A stretch of DNA of 54,482 nt from the NCBI GenBank assembly GCA_001664505.1, contig CP011806.1, forward strand, positions 628,842 through 683,323. Reading direction: 5' to 3'. How positions within the stretch are numbered: position 1 is the stretch's first letter; every line of letters starts with the position of its first letter. Below the pieces are notes generated by a model, which saw only the letters and a program-made list of their open reading frames with translations, did no database searches and was not told the origin of the DNA. This stretch comes from Acidobacteria bacterium Mor1 (GTDB lineage: Bacteria; Acidobacteriota; Polarisedimenticolia; Polarisedimenticolales; Polarisedimenticolaceae). The translations under genes and the position numbers were made by a program. This document shows positions 42,243 through 51,778 of the stretch, piece after piece.

Positions 42243-43790
42243 TCAGACCGCGAAGCGAATCGCCCGGGTCTCCCGCACGACGCTGACCTTGATCTGACCC
42301 GAGAAGGAGACCTGCCGCTCGATCGCCTTGGCCACCTTGCGGGAGAGGGGATACACGTCACTGTCCTTGACCACGTCGGTGTCGACGATGACCCGGATCT
42401 CCTTGCCCGCCTTGACGGCATAGGCGGAGCGAACCCCCTTGAACTCGCCGGCGATGGCCTCGCAGCGATGCAGCCGCTCGATGAAGACGCCGAGGTTCTC
42501 CTTGCGGGCTCCCGGCCGGTGTTCCGACAGTTGATTGGCGCAGTTGAGCAGGATCGCCTCGACGTTCTTGCCGCGCACGTCGCCGTGGAGCGCCCGGATC
42601 GTGTGCACGACCTTGTCCCCCTCGCCGTAGCGGGCAGCGAGCTCGGCGGAACGGAGCAGCACGTCGCCGCCGCCGTCCTTCTCGACACGTCCGATCTCGT
42701 GGAGCAGGCCCGCGCGGATCGCGATGTCCGGCCGGGCGCCGACCTCGGTGGCCATGTAGCCGGCGAGCATCGCGGTTTCCATGCTGTGCTGCAGCAGGTT
42801 CTGCCCGTGATCGGTGCGGTAGCGGGTGCGGCCGACGAGTCGAGTCAGCCGGTCGTGCATGTCGGAGATGCCGAGGGCGAAGGCCGCCTGGACCCCGGCT
42901 TCGTCGATCAGCCCGTCGATCTCTTCCCGGACCTTGGTCACCACCTCTTCGATCCGGGCCGGGTGGATGCGGCCGTCCTCGACCAGCCGCTGAATGGCCA
43001 CCTTGGCGACCTCGCGACGAACCGGGTCGAAGGACGAAACCAGGATCGCGTTGGGGGTGTCGTCGACGATCAGGTCGATGCCCGTGGCCATCTCGATGGC
43101 GCGGATGTTCCGGCCCTCGCGGCCGATGATCCGGCCCTTCATCTCGTCGCTGGGGAGTTCGACGAAGCTGACGGTGCTCTCGACGACCTCTTTGAGTTCG
43201 AGGCGTTCCATCGCCTGGACCACCAGGTTGGTCGCCGCCCGTTCGGCGCTCTCCCGGGCCTCGTCCTCGATCCGCCGGGCGGTGCGGGCCGCCTCACGGC
43301 GGGCCTCCTCCTCGCTGCCCTTGAGCAACTCGGCCTTGGCTTCCTCGGCGGTCATCCCCGCGACCTTCTCCAGCCGCTCGTCGGCCTGACGGAGCTTGGT
43401 GCGGAACTCTTCCTCCCGATCGTCGACCTTGCGCTCGCGGGCGCGATGTTCGGTTTTCTGTCGCTCCAGGCGCTTCTGCTCGCCGTCGAGAGCCAGCTTC
43501 TCCTGATCGAGCTCCCGGACCCGGGCCTCGATGACCCCTTCGCGGTTCTCGAGCTCCCGCTCCCGTTTGTCCGCCTCTTCCTGAGCGGCGAGGTTCTGCT
43601 CCTGGGCCTGGACCAGGATCTCCTGCTTGCGCTCGTCGGCTTCACGGCGGGCTTCACGGACCAGCCGCTTGGCCTCGGTGCGGGCTTTCTCCAGGCGTGT
43701 CCGCCCCGAGGCGATCAGGACCGCCAGGACGACCACACCGATCACCGCGCCGACCGCGATCGGAGTCCAGAATGAAACTTGGTTCAACAC
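42243..43790 (-). CDS. rny: Ribonuclease Y with substituted HD-domain residues
   Basis: A 515-residue protein with the RNase Y layout: N-terminal membrane helix (about 8-28), long coiled coil (30-190), KH domain with GRIIGREGRNIR (219-230), and an HD domain (about 325-430). The KH and C-terminal parts are well conserved. In the HD domain the first His is present (H335), but the HD pair is His-Glu (H364-E365), the following H/S region reads GGGD, HHGD is LHGD (L401), and the distal Asp is Asn (N419 in CANQLS). H368/D369 of B. subtilis RNase Y (the HD pair) are needed for activity. It may therefore be catalytically weak, use different metal chemistry or work as a scaffold. Downstream of the 6S RNA locus. 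Confidence 0.95.
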   Translation of the reverse strand: MLNQVSFWTPIAVGAVIGVVVLAVLIASGRTRLEKARTEAKRLVREARREADERKQEILVQAQEQNLAAQEEADKRERELENREGVIEARVRELDQEKLALDGEQKRLERQKTEHRARERKVDDREEEFRTKLRQADERLEKVAGMTAEEAKAELLKGSEEEARREAARTARRIEDEARESAERAATNLVVQAMERLELKEVVESTVSFVELPSDEMKGRIIGREGRNIRAIEMATGIDLIVDDTPNAILVSSFDPVRREVAKVAIQRLVEDGRIHPARIEEVVTKVREEIDGLIDEAGVQAAFALGISDMHDRLTRLVGRTRYRTDHGQNLLQHSMETAMLAGYMATEVGARPDIAIRAGLLHEIGRVEKDGGGDVLLRSAELAARYGEGDKVVHTIRALHGDVRGKNVEAILLNCANQLSEHRPGARKENLGVFIERLHRCEAIAGEFKGVRSAYAVKAGKEIRVIVDTDVVKDSDVYPLSRKVAKAIERQVSFSGQIKVSVVRETRAIRFAV

Positions 43791-43844
43791 TCGGTGCCTC
43801 GATATGAGGCCGGCGTCGAGTCGGAGGAGGGCGGGATCAGAGGG

Positions 43845-44050
43845 TCCGGAAGTGCCGAGTAGCGTTTCCCCGCGTAAGCCGTGTGGGTAGATCAGGTTGA
43901 ACCTGATCGCCAGGTGGGGTCCCTAGGTCCGCTTCAGGCTTCCCCTTGCGGGAGGGGCTTGCACACCACGGATATGGTCCATCGGGTCCCCTGCGTAAGG
44001 AACGTTGGCTCAAGCCGAAACGACCCATCACGCACTCGGCAGGGAATCTC
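43845..44050 (-). ncRNA. ssrS: Candidate 6S RNA
   Basis: The gap between zapA and rny has no gene but a coherent RNA fold on the minus strand. A perfect 8-bp helix (44041-44034 with 43860-43853, TGCCGAGT/ACTCGGCA) closes a 189-nt core, extended by short helices (GCGT/ACGC, TGGGT/ACCCA). An inner 8-bp stem with one mismatch (GGGGACCC/GGGACCCC) and a CCCCT-AGGGG terminal hairpin form the distal arm. A hairpin GATCAGGTT-AACCTGATC (43890-43908) sits where the 3' strand of the 6S central bubble often folds. Size, shape and position just downstream of zapA match 6S RNA, which binds sigma70-RNA polymerase. Ends are approximate. Confidence 0.72.
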
Positions 44051-44080
44051 TCAACGTAGCTCCCAGGTCTCGATCCGGTC

Positions 44081-44431
44081 TCAGTGCCCCGGACGGTCCG
44101 CGCTTTTCCCATCGGCCAGGGGATCGTCGGCGAGAGCTTCTTCGATCCGGTGAACCAGCGCTTCCAGGCGGCTATCCGCCTTTCCGCTAAGCCCGGCTCC
44201 CGATTCGTCCTCCGCCTGGACCCTTTCGTCGGCGATGTTCAACGCGGCCAGAATGGCGACCTTCAACGTGTCTGCAGTGCCGGTGGACTGCGCCACCTGC
44301 TTCATCGTGGAATCCACGATGTCGGCGAGTTTCGCCAGATAGTCCGTATCCCCACTCCCTCGGAGGTGGTAAGTCCGCCCGTAGATCGTCACGGGGGTGG
44401 GCTGTTGCTCACGAGGTGTCGTGTCGGCCAT
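44081..44431 (-). CDS. zapA: Cell-division protein ZapA
   Basis: A 116-residue protein with the ZapA pattern: an N-terminal beta-strand segment (TPVTIYGRTYHLRG, about 10-23), followed by helices with YLAKLADIVDSTMKQVA and VAILAALNIADE (about 59-70), and a charged C-terminal tail. ZapA tetramers crosslink FtsZ filaments. ATG 44431 is my choice; a TTG four codons upstream directly abuts GGAGG. It follows the ZapB-like gene by 32 nt, and the 6S RNA candidate lies just downstream. Confidence 0.88.
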   Translation of the reverse strand: MADTTPREQQPTPVTIYGRTYHLRGSGDTDYLAKLADIVDSTMKQVAQSTGTADTLKVAILAALNIADERVQAEDESGAGLSGKADSRLEALVHRIEEALADDPLADGKSADRPGH

Positions 44432-44463
44432 TCTTCCGTACAACCTCCGGCTCTAGGCCGGTT

Positions 44464-44706
44464 CTATGAGCCGCTCTCAGCGTGCGGCGGTTCTGTTCTC
44501 AACTCGTCGATCGCGCTCCGCAAGACTTCGGTGACACCGTCCAGCGGCACCGGGAAACGGTGCGCTGCGGTCTGTTCCAGGGAGTCGAGTTTCGCCCGGA
44601 GGGCCTCGACCTCTTCGAGGAGGCGGTCGCGATCGGTCTGTGCCCGGTCGAGCGCTTCGAGCAACTGCCCGACGCGCGTCTCCAGTATTTCAAGTGTCTT
44701 GCTCAC
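44464..44706 (-). CDS. zapB: ZapB-like coiled-coil protein
   Basis: An 80-residue protein, mostly one coiled coil (about 3-48; LEILETRVGQLLEALDRAQT with Leu heptads) and a short tail. Size, coil and co-transcription upstream of zapA fit ZapB, which links ZapA to the Z-ring. The start is GTG 44706 immediately after a -10 hexamer, with no Shine-Dalgarno. Confidence 0.72.
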   Translation of the reverse strand: MSKTLEILETRVGQLLEALDRAQTDRDRLLEEVEALRAKLDSLEQTAAHRFPVPLDGVTEVLRSAIDELRTEPPHAESGS

Positions 44707-44712
44707 GGGTGG

Positions 44713-44742
44713 ATTCTAGCCGACGCAGGGGGTGCGCCCCAA
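44713..44742 (-). promoter_or_regulatory. Candidate leaderless promoter for zapB-zapA
   Basis: TTGGGG (44742-44737), an 18-nt spacer and TAGAAT (44718-44713; five of six to consensus) end 6 nt before GTG 44706, so transcription would begin at the start codon. Confidence 0.5.
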
Positions 44743-44773
44743 CCGTCTTTCGCCTTTTTTCCGCCGGAAGCGG

Positions 44774-46828
44774 TCAGTCCCGCAGGCGGATCCCGCCGAC
44801 CTGCTCCAACCGCTGGACCACCTTGGCGCGGTAGCCCTCGGTTTCCTCGTCGGTGAGGGTACGCTCGGTCGGGTGCAGCGATAGGCGAACGGTGAGCGAA
44901 ACCTGCCCCTCTTCCAGGGGAGCGCCGGCGTAGCGGTCGATCAGATCGACGGCGGAGGGTGCCGGAGAGGGCACCGACTCGACCGCGGCCCGGATATCCG
45001 CGAAACGCACCCCGGCATCGAGCACCAGTGAGAGATCCCGGGCCGGCGAGGGGAAGCGGGGGATCGGCCGGTACTGAGCCGGGAGCGGCCGGCCGGCGGC
45101 CAGCTTGCCGATCTCGATCTCGGCGATGAAGATCCCGGACGGGAGGTCCAGCCGGTCTCGGACCGCCGGGTGAAGTTCGCCGGCCCAGGCGACCGGGGCG
45201 TCGTCGGCCGTCCAAGAGGCGGAGATCGCCGGATGGAACGCATCGATGCCGACTTGCGAGTCGCGTGGCGGCGCCGGGTTTCGGGTCACCCCGGAAATGA
45301 CCGCCTCGACGACGCCGGCCATGTCACTCAGTCCCACGTCGGGCACCGGGGCACTCCAGTGGACCGGAGCCGAGGCGCCGCTCCACACGATGGCCAGACG
45401 CGCCGGTTCGAGGGGCAGCCCGGTGCTGCGATCGTGAAACACGTGTCCGATCTCGAACAGCCGGACATCCCGGGTGCCCCGGCGGATGTTCCGATCGAGA
45501 GCCTTGAGCAGGCCGGGGAGTACCGACCGGCGCAGGGCGGAAAGCGGTTCGGCCAACGGATTCGACAGTGGAATGGGCGCCGGGGTCTCGGCGGCGACGA
45601 AGGCCTGATCTTCACCCGGGCCGATCATCGCGTAGCTCACCGCTTCGTGGAAGCCGAGATGAGCCAGCAGATCCCGAGCCCGTTCCTCGGCCTGGTCGGC
45701 GGCCCGTTGACGGCTGCCGATCGGGAGCCGCTCCGGCTCGCCCCGCATGGCCGGGATCCGGTCGTAGCCCAGGTCGCGGGCGACCTCCTCGACAAGGTCC
45801 GCCTCGCGCAGCAGGTCGACGCGCCAGGAGGGGATGGTGGTGCTCCAGACCCCTTCCTCGGCTTCCTCGGGACTCAGCCCGACCGCCTCGAGGGCCTTCT
45901 TGATCTCGGCGGCTTCGGGCCGGTAGCCCAGCAGCGTCGCGACCCGGGAGCCGCGTAGAGTCCGCTGGACCGCTGCCGGCGGTTCCGGGTGCAGATCCTC
46001 GAGCTCGAGTTCCGGTTTGCCTCCGGCCAGATCGGTCAGTAGGCGGCGGGCCAGGTGCTGGGCAGCGAGCACTCCGTTGCGGTCGGCGCCTCGTTCGAAG
46101 CGATGGCTGGCATCGGTGTGCATGCCCAGCTTGCGAGCGGTTCGACGAACAGTCTGCGGGTCGAAGTAGGCCGCCTCGACGAGGACGTCGACGGTATCTT
46201 CTCGGATTTCGGTCTCGGCGCCGCCCATGACCCCGGCCAGTCCGACGGCTCGGCCGCCGTCGGCGATCACCAGCATGTCGGCGCTCAGCTCCCGTTCGAT
46301 GTCGTCGAGGGTCGTGAGCCGTTCCCCCTCCTCGGCGCGCCGCACCCGTAGCCTCGCTCCCTGAACCCGGGCCAGGTCGTAGAAGTGAATCGGGTTGCCC
46401 GTCTCCAGCATGACCAGGTTCGAGGCGTCGACCACGTTGTTGACCGAGCGCAGGCCGCAGGCCTCGAGCCGGTCCACGACCCAACGGGGGGAGGGGGTGA
46501 CCTTGATACCGCGCACCACACTGGCGGTGAAACGAGGACAACCGGCCAGGTCGTCGATCTCGACCATCTTGTTGCCGTCGGCGGACGGGCTGGCCGTCTC
46601 GGGAGTGGGCGCCGGCAGGCCGAACCCGGCAGCGATCTCCCGGGCCACGCCGACATGCCCGAGGCAGTCAGGGCGGTTGGCCGGAATGTCCAGCTCGAGC
46701 ACGGTGTCTTCGCCGTGGCGGGTTACCGCGTCGACGGTCAGACCGCGGTCGGTCAGCTTGCGCGAGATCTCGTCGGTCTCGGCGTCGCAGGAGATCAACG
46801 AACGGATCCAGTTGAGGGATACGAGCAT
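44774..46828 (-). CDS. pheT: Phenylalanyl-tRNA synthetase beta chain, short form
   Basis: A 684-residue PheT. After the N-terminal B1 strand-helix (LVSLNWIRSLI) the sequence passes straight to the N-R-P-D-C-L-G motif (about 51-57), which in E. coli is near residue 160. The roughly 110-residue EMAP/OB-fold tRNA-binding domain (B2) that usually lies between is absent. B3/B4 (A-S-N-L-V, HTDASHRFERG), B5 and the core follow, and the FDX-ACB anticodon-binding domain is intact at about 595-684. PheT pairs with PheS as an alpha2-beta2 enzyme. The start is ATG 46828, 8 nt after pheS. Last gene of the translation operon. Confidence 0.95.
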   Translation of the reverse strand: MLVSLNWIRSLISCDAETDEISRKLTDRGLTVDAVTRHGEDTVLELDIPANRPDCLGHVGVAREIAAGFGLPAPTPETASPSADGNKMVEIDDLAGCPRFTASVVRGIKVTPSPRWVVDRLEACGLRSVNNVVDASNLVMLETGNPIHFYDLARVQGARLRVRRAEEGERLTTLDDIERELSADMLVIADGGRAVGLAGVMGGAETEIREDTVDVLVEAAYFDPQTVRRTARKLGMHTDASHRFERGADRNGVLAAQHLARRLLTDLAGGKPELELEDLHPEPPAAVQRTLRGSRVATLLGYRPEAAEIKKALEAVGLSPEEAEEGVWSTTIPSWRVDLLREADLVEEVARDLGYDRIPAMRGEPERLPIGSRQRAADQAEERARDLLAHLGFHEAVSYAMIGPGEDQAFVAAETPAPIPLSNPLAEPLSALRRSVLPGLLKALDRNIRRGTRDVRLFEIGHVFHDRSTGLPLEPARLAIVWSGASAPVHWSAPVPDVGLSDMAGVVEAVISGVTRNPAPPRDSQVGIDAFHPAISASWTADDAPVAWAGELHPAVRDRLDLPSGIFIAEIEIGKLAAGRPLPAQYRPIPRFPSPARDLSLVLDAGVRFADIRAAVESVPSPAPSAVDLIDRYAGAPLEEGQVSLTVRLSLHPTERTLTDEETEGYRAKVVQRLEQVGGIRLRD

Positions 46829-46836
46829 GGTCTGGC

Positions 46837-47862
46837 CTAGGTCGGGAACTGGGAGAGGAAGCGAACGTCGTTTTCCACCAGCAGACGGAGGTCGTCGATC
46901 CCGTGGCGCATCATCGCGATGCGATCGATGCCGAGGCCGAAGGCCCATCCGCTGTAGACATCGGGATCGATGCCGACCGCTTCGAACACCGCCGGGTGGA
47001 CCATGCCGGCACCGCCGAGCTCGATCCAGCCGGTTTGCTTGCAGACCCGGCAGCCCTCGCCGCCGCAGACCTGGCAGCTGATGTCGTACTCGGCTCCCGG
47101 TTCGACGAAGGGGAAGTACGCCGGACGCAGCCGGGTCTTGACCTGCTCGCCGTAGAAGGTCTTCCAGACCCGGTCCATGGTGCCCTTGAGGTGGGCCATC
47201 GAGATGCCCTTGTCGACGACGAGCGCCTCGAGCTGGTGGAACATCGGCAGGTGAGTCGCGTCGTGGTCGCGGCGATAGACCCGGCCGGGGCAAACCATGC
47301 GAATCGGTGGACGGCGGCTCTCCATCGTCCGGATCTGGACAGGAGAGGTGTGGGTCCGCAGAAGGCGGTCACCCTCGAGGTAGAAGGTGTCCTGGGCGTC
47401 CCGGGCCGGATGCTCCGGAGGCAGGTTGAGCGCCTGAAAATTGTGGAAGTCGTCCTCGACCTCGGGGCCGGTCTCGATGGTGTAGCCGAGGTCGCGGAAG
47501 ATCCGCTCGAGTTCCCGCCGGGTCGCATGAACCGGATGCTGGGATCCGCGCCAGGGCGAACGGGGAGGCAGGGTCACGTCGACGGAGCTGTCCTGGAGTT
47601 CCTGTTCCAGGGCGCCGGCGGCAGCCTTCTCCACCGCTTCTTCGATGGACTGCTGGATCGACTTCTTGAGCTGGTTGATCGCCTGTCCGGCGGCGGGGCG
47701 CTCTTCGGCCGAGAGCTTCCCCAACTGCTTCATCAGCGCGGTCAGGGGACTCTTTCGGCCGAGGAAGCGGACCCGGACCGCCTCGACACGCTCCGGGTCG
47801 GCTCCGGCCTCATCGATCGCTGCCCGGAACTCTTCCTCGATCGTCCGCAGGGCGTCGAGCAT
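46837..47862 (-). CDS. pheS: Phenylalanyl-tRNA synthetase alpha chain
   Basis: A 341-residue class II catalytic subunit. The N-terminal coiled coil (1-95) is followed by HPVHATRRELERIFRDLGY, motif 2 (RVYRRDHDATHLPMFHQLE, about 197-215) and motif 3 (FGLGIDRIAMMRHGI). A Cys cluster near residues 265-275 (CQVCGGEGCRVC) is unusual compared with E. coli PheS and suggests a zinc-binding insertion in the catalytic domain. It starts at ATG 47862, 10 nt after rplT. Confidence 0.96.
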   Translation of the reverse strand: MLDALRTIEEEFRAAIDEAGADPERVEAVRVRFLGRKSPLTALMKQLGKLSAEERPAAGQAINQLKKSIQQSIEEAVEKAAAGALEQELQDSSVDVTLPPRSPWRGSQHPVHATRRELERIFRDLGYTIETGPEVEDDFHNFQALNLPPEHPARDAQDTFYLEGDRLLRTHTSPVQIRTMESRRPPIRMVCPGRVYRRDHDATHLPMFHQLEALVVDKGISMAHLKGTMDRVWKTFYGEQVKTRLRPAYFPFVEPGAEYDISCQVCGGEGCRVCKQTGWIELGGAGMVHPAVFEAVGIDPDVYSGWAFGLGIDRIAMMRHGIDDLRLLVENDVRFLSQFPT

Positions 47863-47872
47863 GTTTCAGGCC

Positions 47873-48232
47873 TCAGGCGCTGGCAAGGGCCTGACGGGCA
47901 GCGGCAACCACCTGGCCGAAGGCATCGATGTCACGCACGGCGAGATCGGCCAGCGACTTGCGGTCCAGGTCGACCCCGGCGACCTTCAGGCCGTTCATCA
48001 GAGTCGAGTAGGACATCTCGTGCTGGCGGGCCGCGGCGTTGATCCGGACGATCCACAGCCGGCGGAACTCACGCTTCTTGGCCCGGCGATCGCGATAGGC
48101 GAAGGCCAGCGACCGTTCGACCTGCTGCTTGGCGATGCGGTAGAGCTTCGACTTCGCCAGATAGTAACCCTTCGCCCGGCGAAGGATCTTCTTGCGCTTG
48201 AGGCGGCGCTTGTTCCCGCGTTTGACTCGCAT
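47873..48232 (-). CDS. rplT: 50S ribosomal protein L20
   Basis: A 119-residue basic protein with the L20 signature R-V-K-R-G-N at the N-terminus, a central block ([20 protein letters not shown], about 59-78) and the normal length of about 118. L20 starts 50S assembly by binding domain I/II of 23S rRNA and represses its operon by binding the leader in some bacteria. It follows rpmI by 45 nt. Confidence 0.98.
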   Translation of the reverse strand: MRVKRGNKRRLKRKKILRRAKGYYLAKSKLYRIAKQQVERSLAFAYRDRRAKKREFRRLWIVRINAAARQHEMSYSTLMNGLKVAGVDLDRKSLADLAVRDIDAFGQVVAAARQALASA

Positions 48233-48277
48233 TTCCCTGTCTCTCCCTTATCCCGGCAAACCGCACGGGCGGAATTC

Positions 48278-48481
48278 CTAGCGGCCCCCGTAGGGCAGCA
48301 GGCGTTCCACCTGTTTCTGGTCGGCTTCGGACACCAGCGTCGGCGTATCCAACTTGCGCTTCCGCTTGGTCGTTTTCTTGGTCAAAATGTGGCTCTTGTA
48401 GGCCTTGCCCCGCTTGAAGCGGCCGGTGGCCGTCGAGCGGAAACGCTTGGCGGCACCACGATGGCTCTTGAGCTTCGGCAT
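48278..48481 (-). CDS. rpmI: 50S ribosomal protein L35
   Basis: A 67-residue Lys/Arg-rich protein starting [14 protein letters not shown], typical of L35. ATG 48481 lies 13 nt after the thrS stop. In most bacteria infC (IF-3) sits between thrS and rpmI; here there is no room for it. The reading frame is intact. Confidence 0.97.
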   Translation of the reverse strand: MPKLKSHRGAAKRFRSTATGRFKRGKAYKSHILTKKTTKRKRKLDTPTLVSEADQKQVERLLPYGGR

Positions 48482-48494
48482 CGTTCTCTCCTCC

Positions 48495-50423
<1,929 letters not shown>

Positions 50424-50429
50424 CTGAGG

Positions 50430-50488
50430 GACCCCGGCTTCGGACCTGGAGCGTCGTGACGGGCTAGAAGTTTCGGGATTCCGGGGCC
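50430..50488 (-). promoter_or_regulatory. Leader hairpin between tRNA-Val and thrS
   Basis: On the minus strand the 8-nt arm at 50488-50481 (GGCCCCGG) can pair with 50437-50430 (CCGGGGTC, one G-U), which carries the only SD-like GGGG, 8 nt before ATG 50423. A structure that hides the ribosome site is possible. This is an inference from one helix. Confidence 0.35.
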
Positions 50489-50492
50489 GGGT

Positions 50493-50567
50493 TGGTAGGC
50501 GTGCGCAGGATTGAACTGCGGACTTCTACCATGTCAAGGTAGCGCTCTACCACTGAGCTACACGCCT
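50493..50567 (-). tRNA. tRNA-Val (anticodon GAC)
   Basis: A 75-nt cloverleaf on the minus strand. The acceptor stem is AGGCGTG/CACGCCT, the D stem is GCTC/GAGC, the anticodon stem is CTACC/GGTAG with loop TTGACAT (anticodon GAC), the T arm is CGCAG-TTCAATC-CTGCG, discriminator A, and the CCA end is encoded. All stems pair fully. It is 69 nt upstream of thrS on the same strand and probably co-transcribed. Confidence 0.97.
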
Positions 50568-50620
50568 ATACAGATACACCGGCCCGTTTCCCTGCACCCG
50601 CAGCGACCAGGCAGGGCGAG

Positions 50621-50649
50621 AAGTTAGCACAGGCAAAATAGGGTGTCAA
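50621..50649 (-). promoter_or_regulatory. Strong promoter for tRNA-Val/thrS operon
   Basis: A perfect -35 TTGACA (50649-50644), 17-nt spacer and TAACTT (50626-50621) on the minus strand, about 54 nt before the tRNA 5' end. It is the best -35 box in the window and sits exactly where a tRNA promoter is expected. Confidence 0.78.
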
Positions 50650-50696
50650 CGCGGGCACTTTCGCCGCAACTTGTTGACCCTAAAACAGTAAATTGC

Positions 50697-50725
50697 TTGA
50701 TTCGGGACTCCGCTTTCGATACCAT
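50697..50725 (+). promoter_or_regulatory. Candidate rightward promoter
   Basis: TTGATT (50697-50702), 17-nt spacer and TACCAT (50720-50725) could drive the MBL-carA unit with a leader of about 170 nt. Each box matches four of six consensus bases. Confidence 0.4.
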
Positions 50726-50899
50726 CGCGGCCTCGCCCAGGGGTAGTTGGGACCGAGGCAGGCCCCGAGACACGACCTCAGAGCCGTGCCCCGTCGGTGC
50801 CGCCCGCAGAGTGGATAACTTGATCTTTCGCGAACACACGAGGGCCCTGCGCCCGACGACCTCCCTGCGCCTGCAGGGGAGTCCCTTCCTGGCCCTGCC

Positions 50900-51778
50900 A
50901 TGGCGGGCCGCGACGTGATTCGCTTCGAACGCGGCGATCTTCGCCTGTCGGTGCTCGACGGCGGCAGCCTGTGGCTGGACGGCGGCGCGATGTTCGGGGT
51001 GGTTCCCCGGGCCCTCTGGCAGCGCCTCCGACAGCCCGACGACCGGAACCGGATCCGGTTGGCCATGAACCTGCTGCTGATCGAGGACGGAAGCCGCCGG
51101 ATCCTCGTGGATACCGGCTCCGGCACCGACTGGGACGAGAAATCCCGCAAGATCTACAACATGGATGCCCGGGACGCCGGCCGGATCCTCGAGCCGGCCG
51201 GCCTGGATCCGGCGGACATCGACGTGGTGGTCAACACCCACCTGCACTTCGATCATGCCAGCGGCAACGTGCGGATGGAGGGGGGCATGGCGGTGCCGAC
51301 CTTCCCCAACGCCGAATACCTGGTCCAGCGGGCCGAGGTGGAGACCGCGAAGCTCGACTTCGACCGGGTGCGCGCCGCCTATCCGCGGATCAACCACGAG
51401 CCGCTGCTCGATGCAGGACGGATGAAGCTGCTCGACGGCGACACCCGGCTCTTCGGTTATCTCGACCTGGAAGTCGCCCGCGGTCACACGCCCGGGATGC
51501 AGATCGTCCGGGTGACTACCGGGAAGGAATGCGTGGCCTTCATGGCCGATCTGTTCCCGACGGCCAGCCACCTACCCAACGCCTATGTGATGGGTTTCGA
51601 CCTCGAGCCCATGGAGACGATGGCCAGCAAGGCCGCGGTGCTGCCCCGGGCGATGGACGAGGGCTGGACCGTGGTATTCGAACACGACGCCGAGCTTCCC
51701 GTGGCCCGGTTGGACATGCACGACGGCAGACCCCGGGCGACCGCGGTCCAGGCCGATGCGATTGAGGAGACCCGCTGA
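50900..51778 (+). CDS. MBL-fold metallohydrolase (lactonase-like)
   Basis: A 292-residue metallo-beta-lactamase-fold hydrolase. The metal motif is HLHFDH (H114, H116, D118, H119), with downstream candidates RGHTPGM and the distal HD (about 279-280, EHDAEL). The whole resembles AttM/AhlD-type lactonases, but the substrate is not known. No Shine-Dalgarno precedes ATG 50900; GTG 50915 is an alternative. Its stop shares one base with the carA start (TGATG), so the two are probably translated together. Confidence 0.84.
   Translation: MAGRDVIRFERGDLRLSVLDGGSLWLDGGAMFGVVPRALWQRLRQPDDRNRIRLAMNLLLIEDGSRRILVDTGSGTDWDEKSRKIYNMDARDAGRILEPAGLDPADIDVVVNTHLHFDHASGNVRMEGGMAVPTFPNAEYLVQRAEVETAKLDFDRVRAAYPRINHEPLLDAGRMKLLDGDTRLFGYLDLEVARGHTPGMQIVRVTTGKECVAFMADLFPTASHLPNAYVMGFDLEPMETMASKAAVLPRAMDEGWTVVFEHDAELPVARLDMHDGRPRATAVQADAIEETR

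Larger units (their letters stand above)
50568..50899. other. Intergenic region between tRNA-Val and the MBL hydrolase gene
   Basis: This 332-nt divergent stretch contains the strong leftward promoter and a weaker rightward candidate, and no convincing protein gene. A 91-residue open frame (50643-50918) has no recognisable features. The last 170 nt before 50900 are GC-rich with no ribosome site near the MBL start. Confidence 0.6.

Noticed and set aside
50643-50918. A 91-residue plus-strand frame before the MBL gene
   Set aside because: No ribosome site or features, and it crosses the strong leftward promoter.
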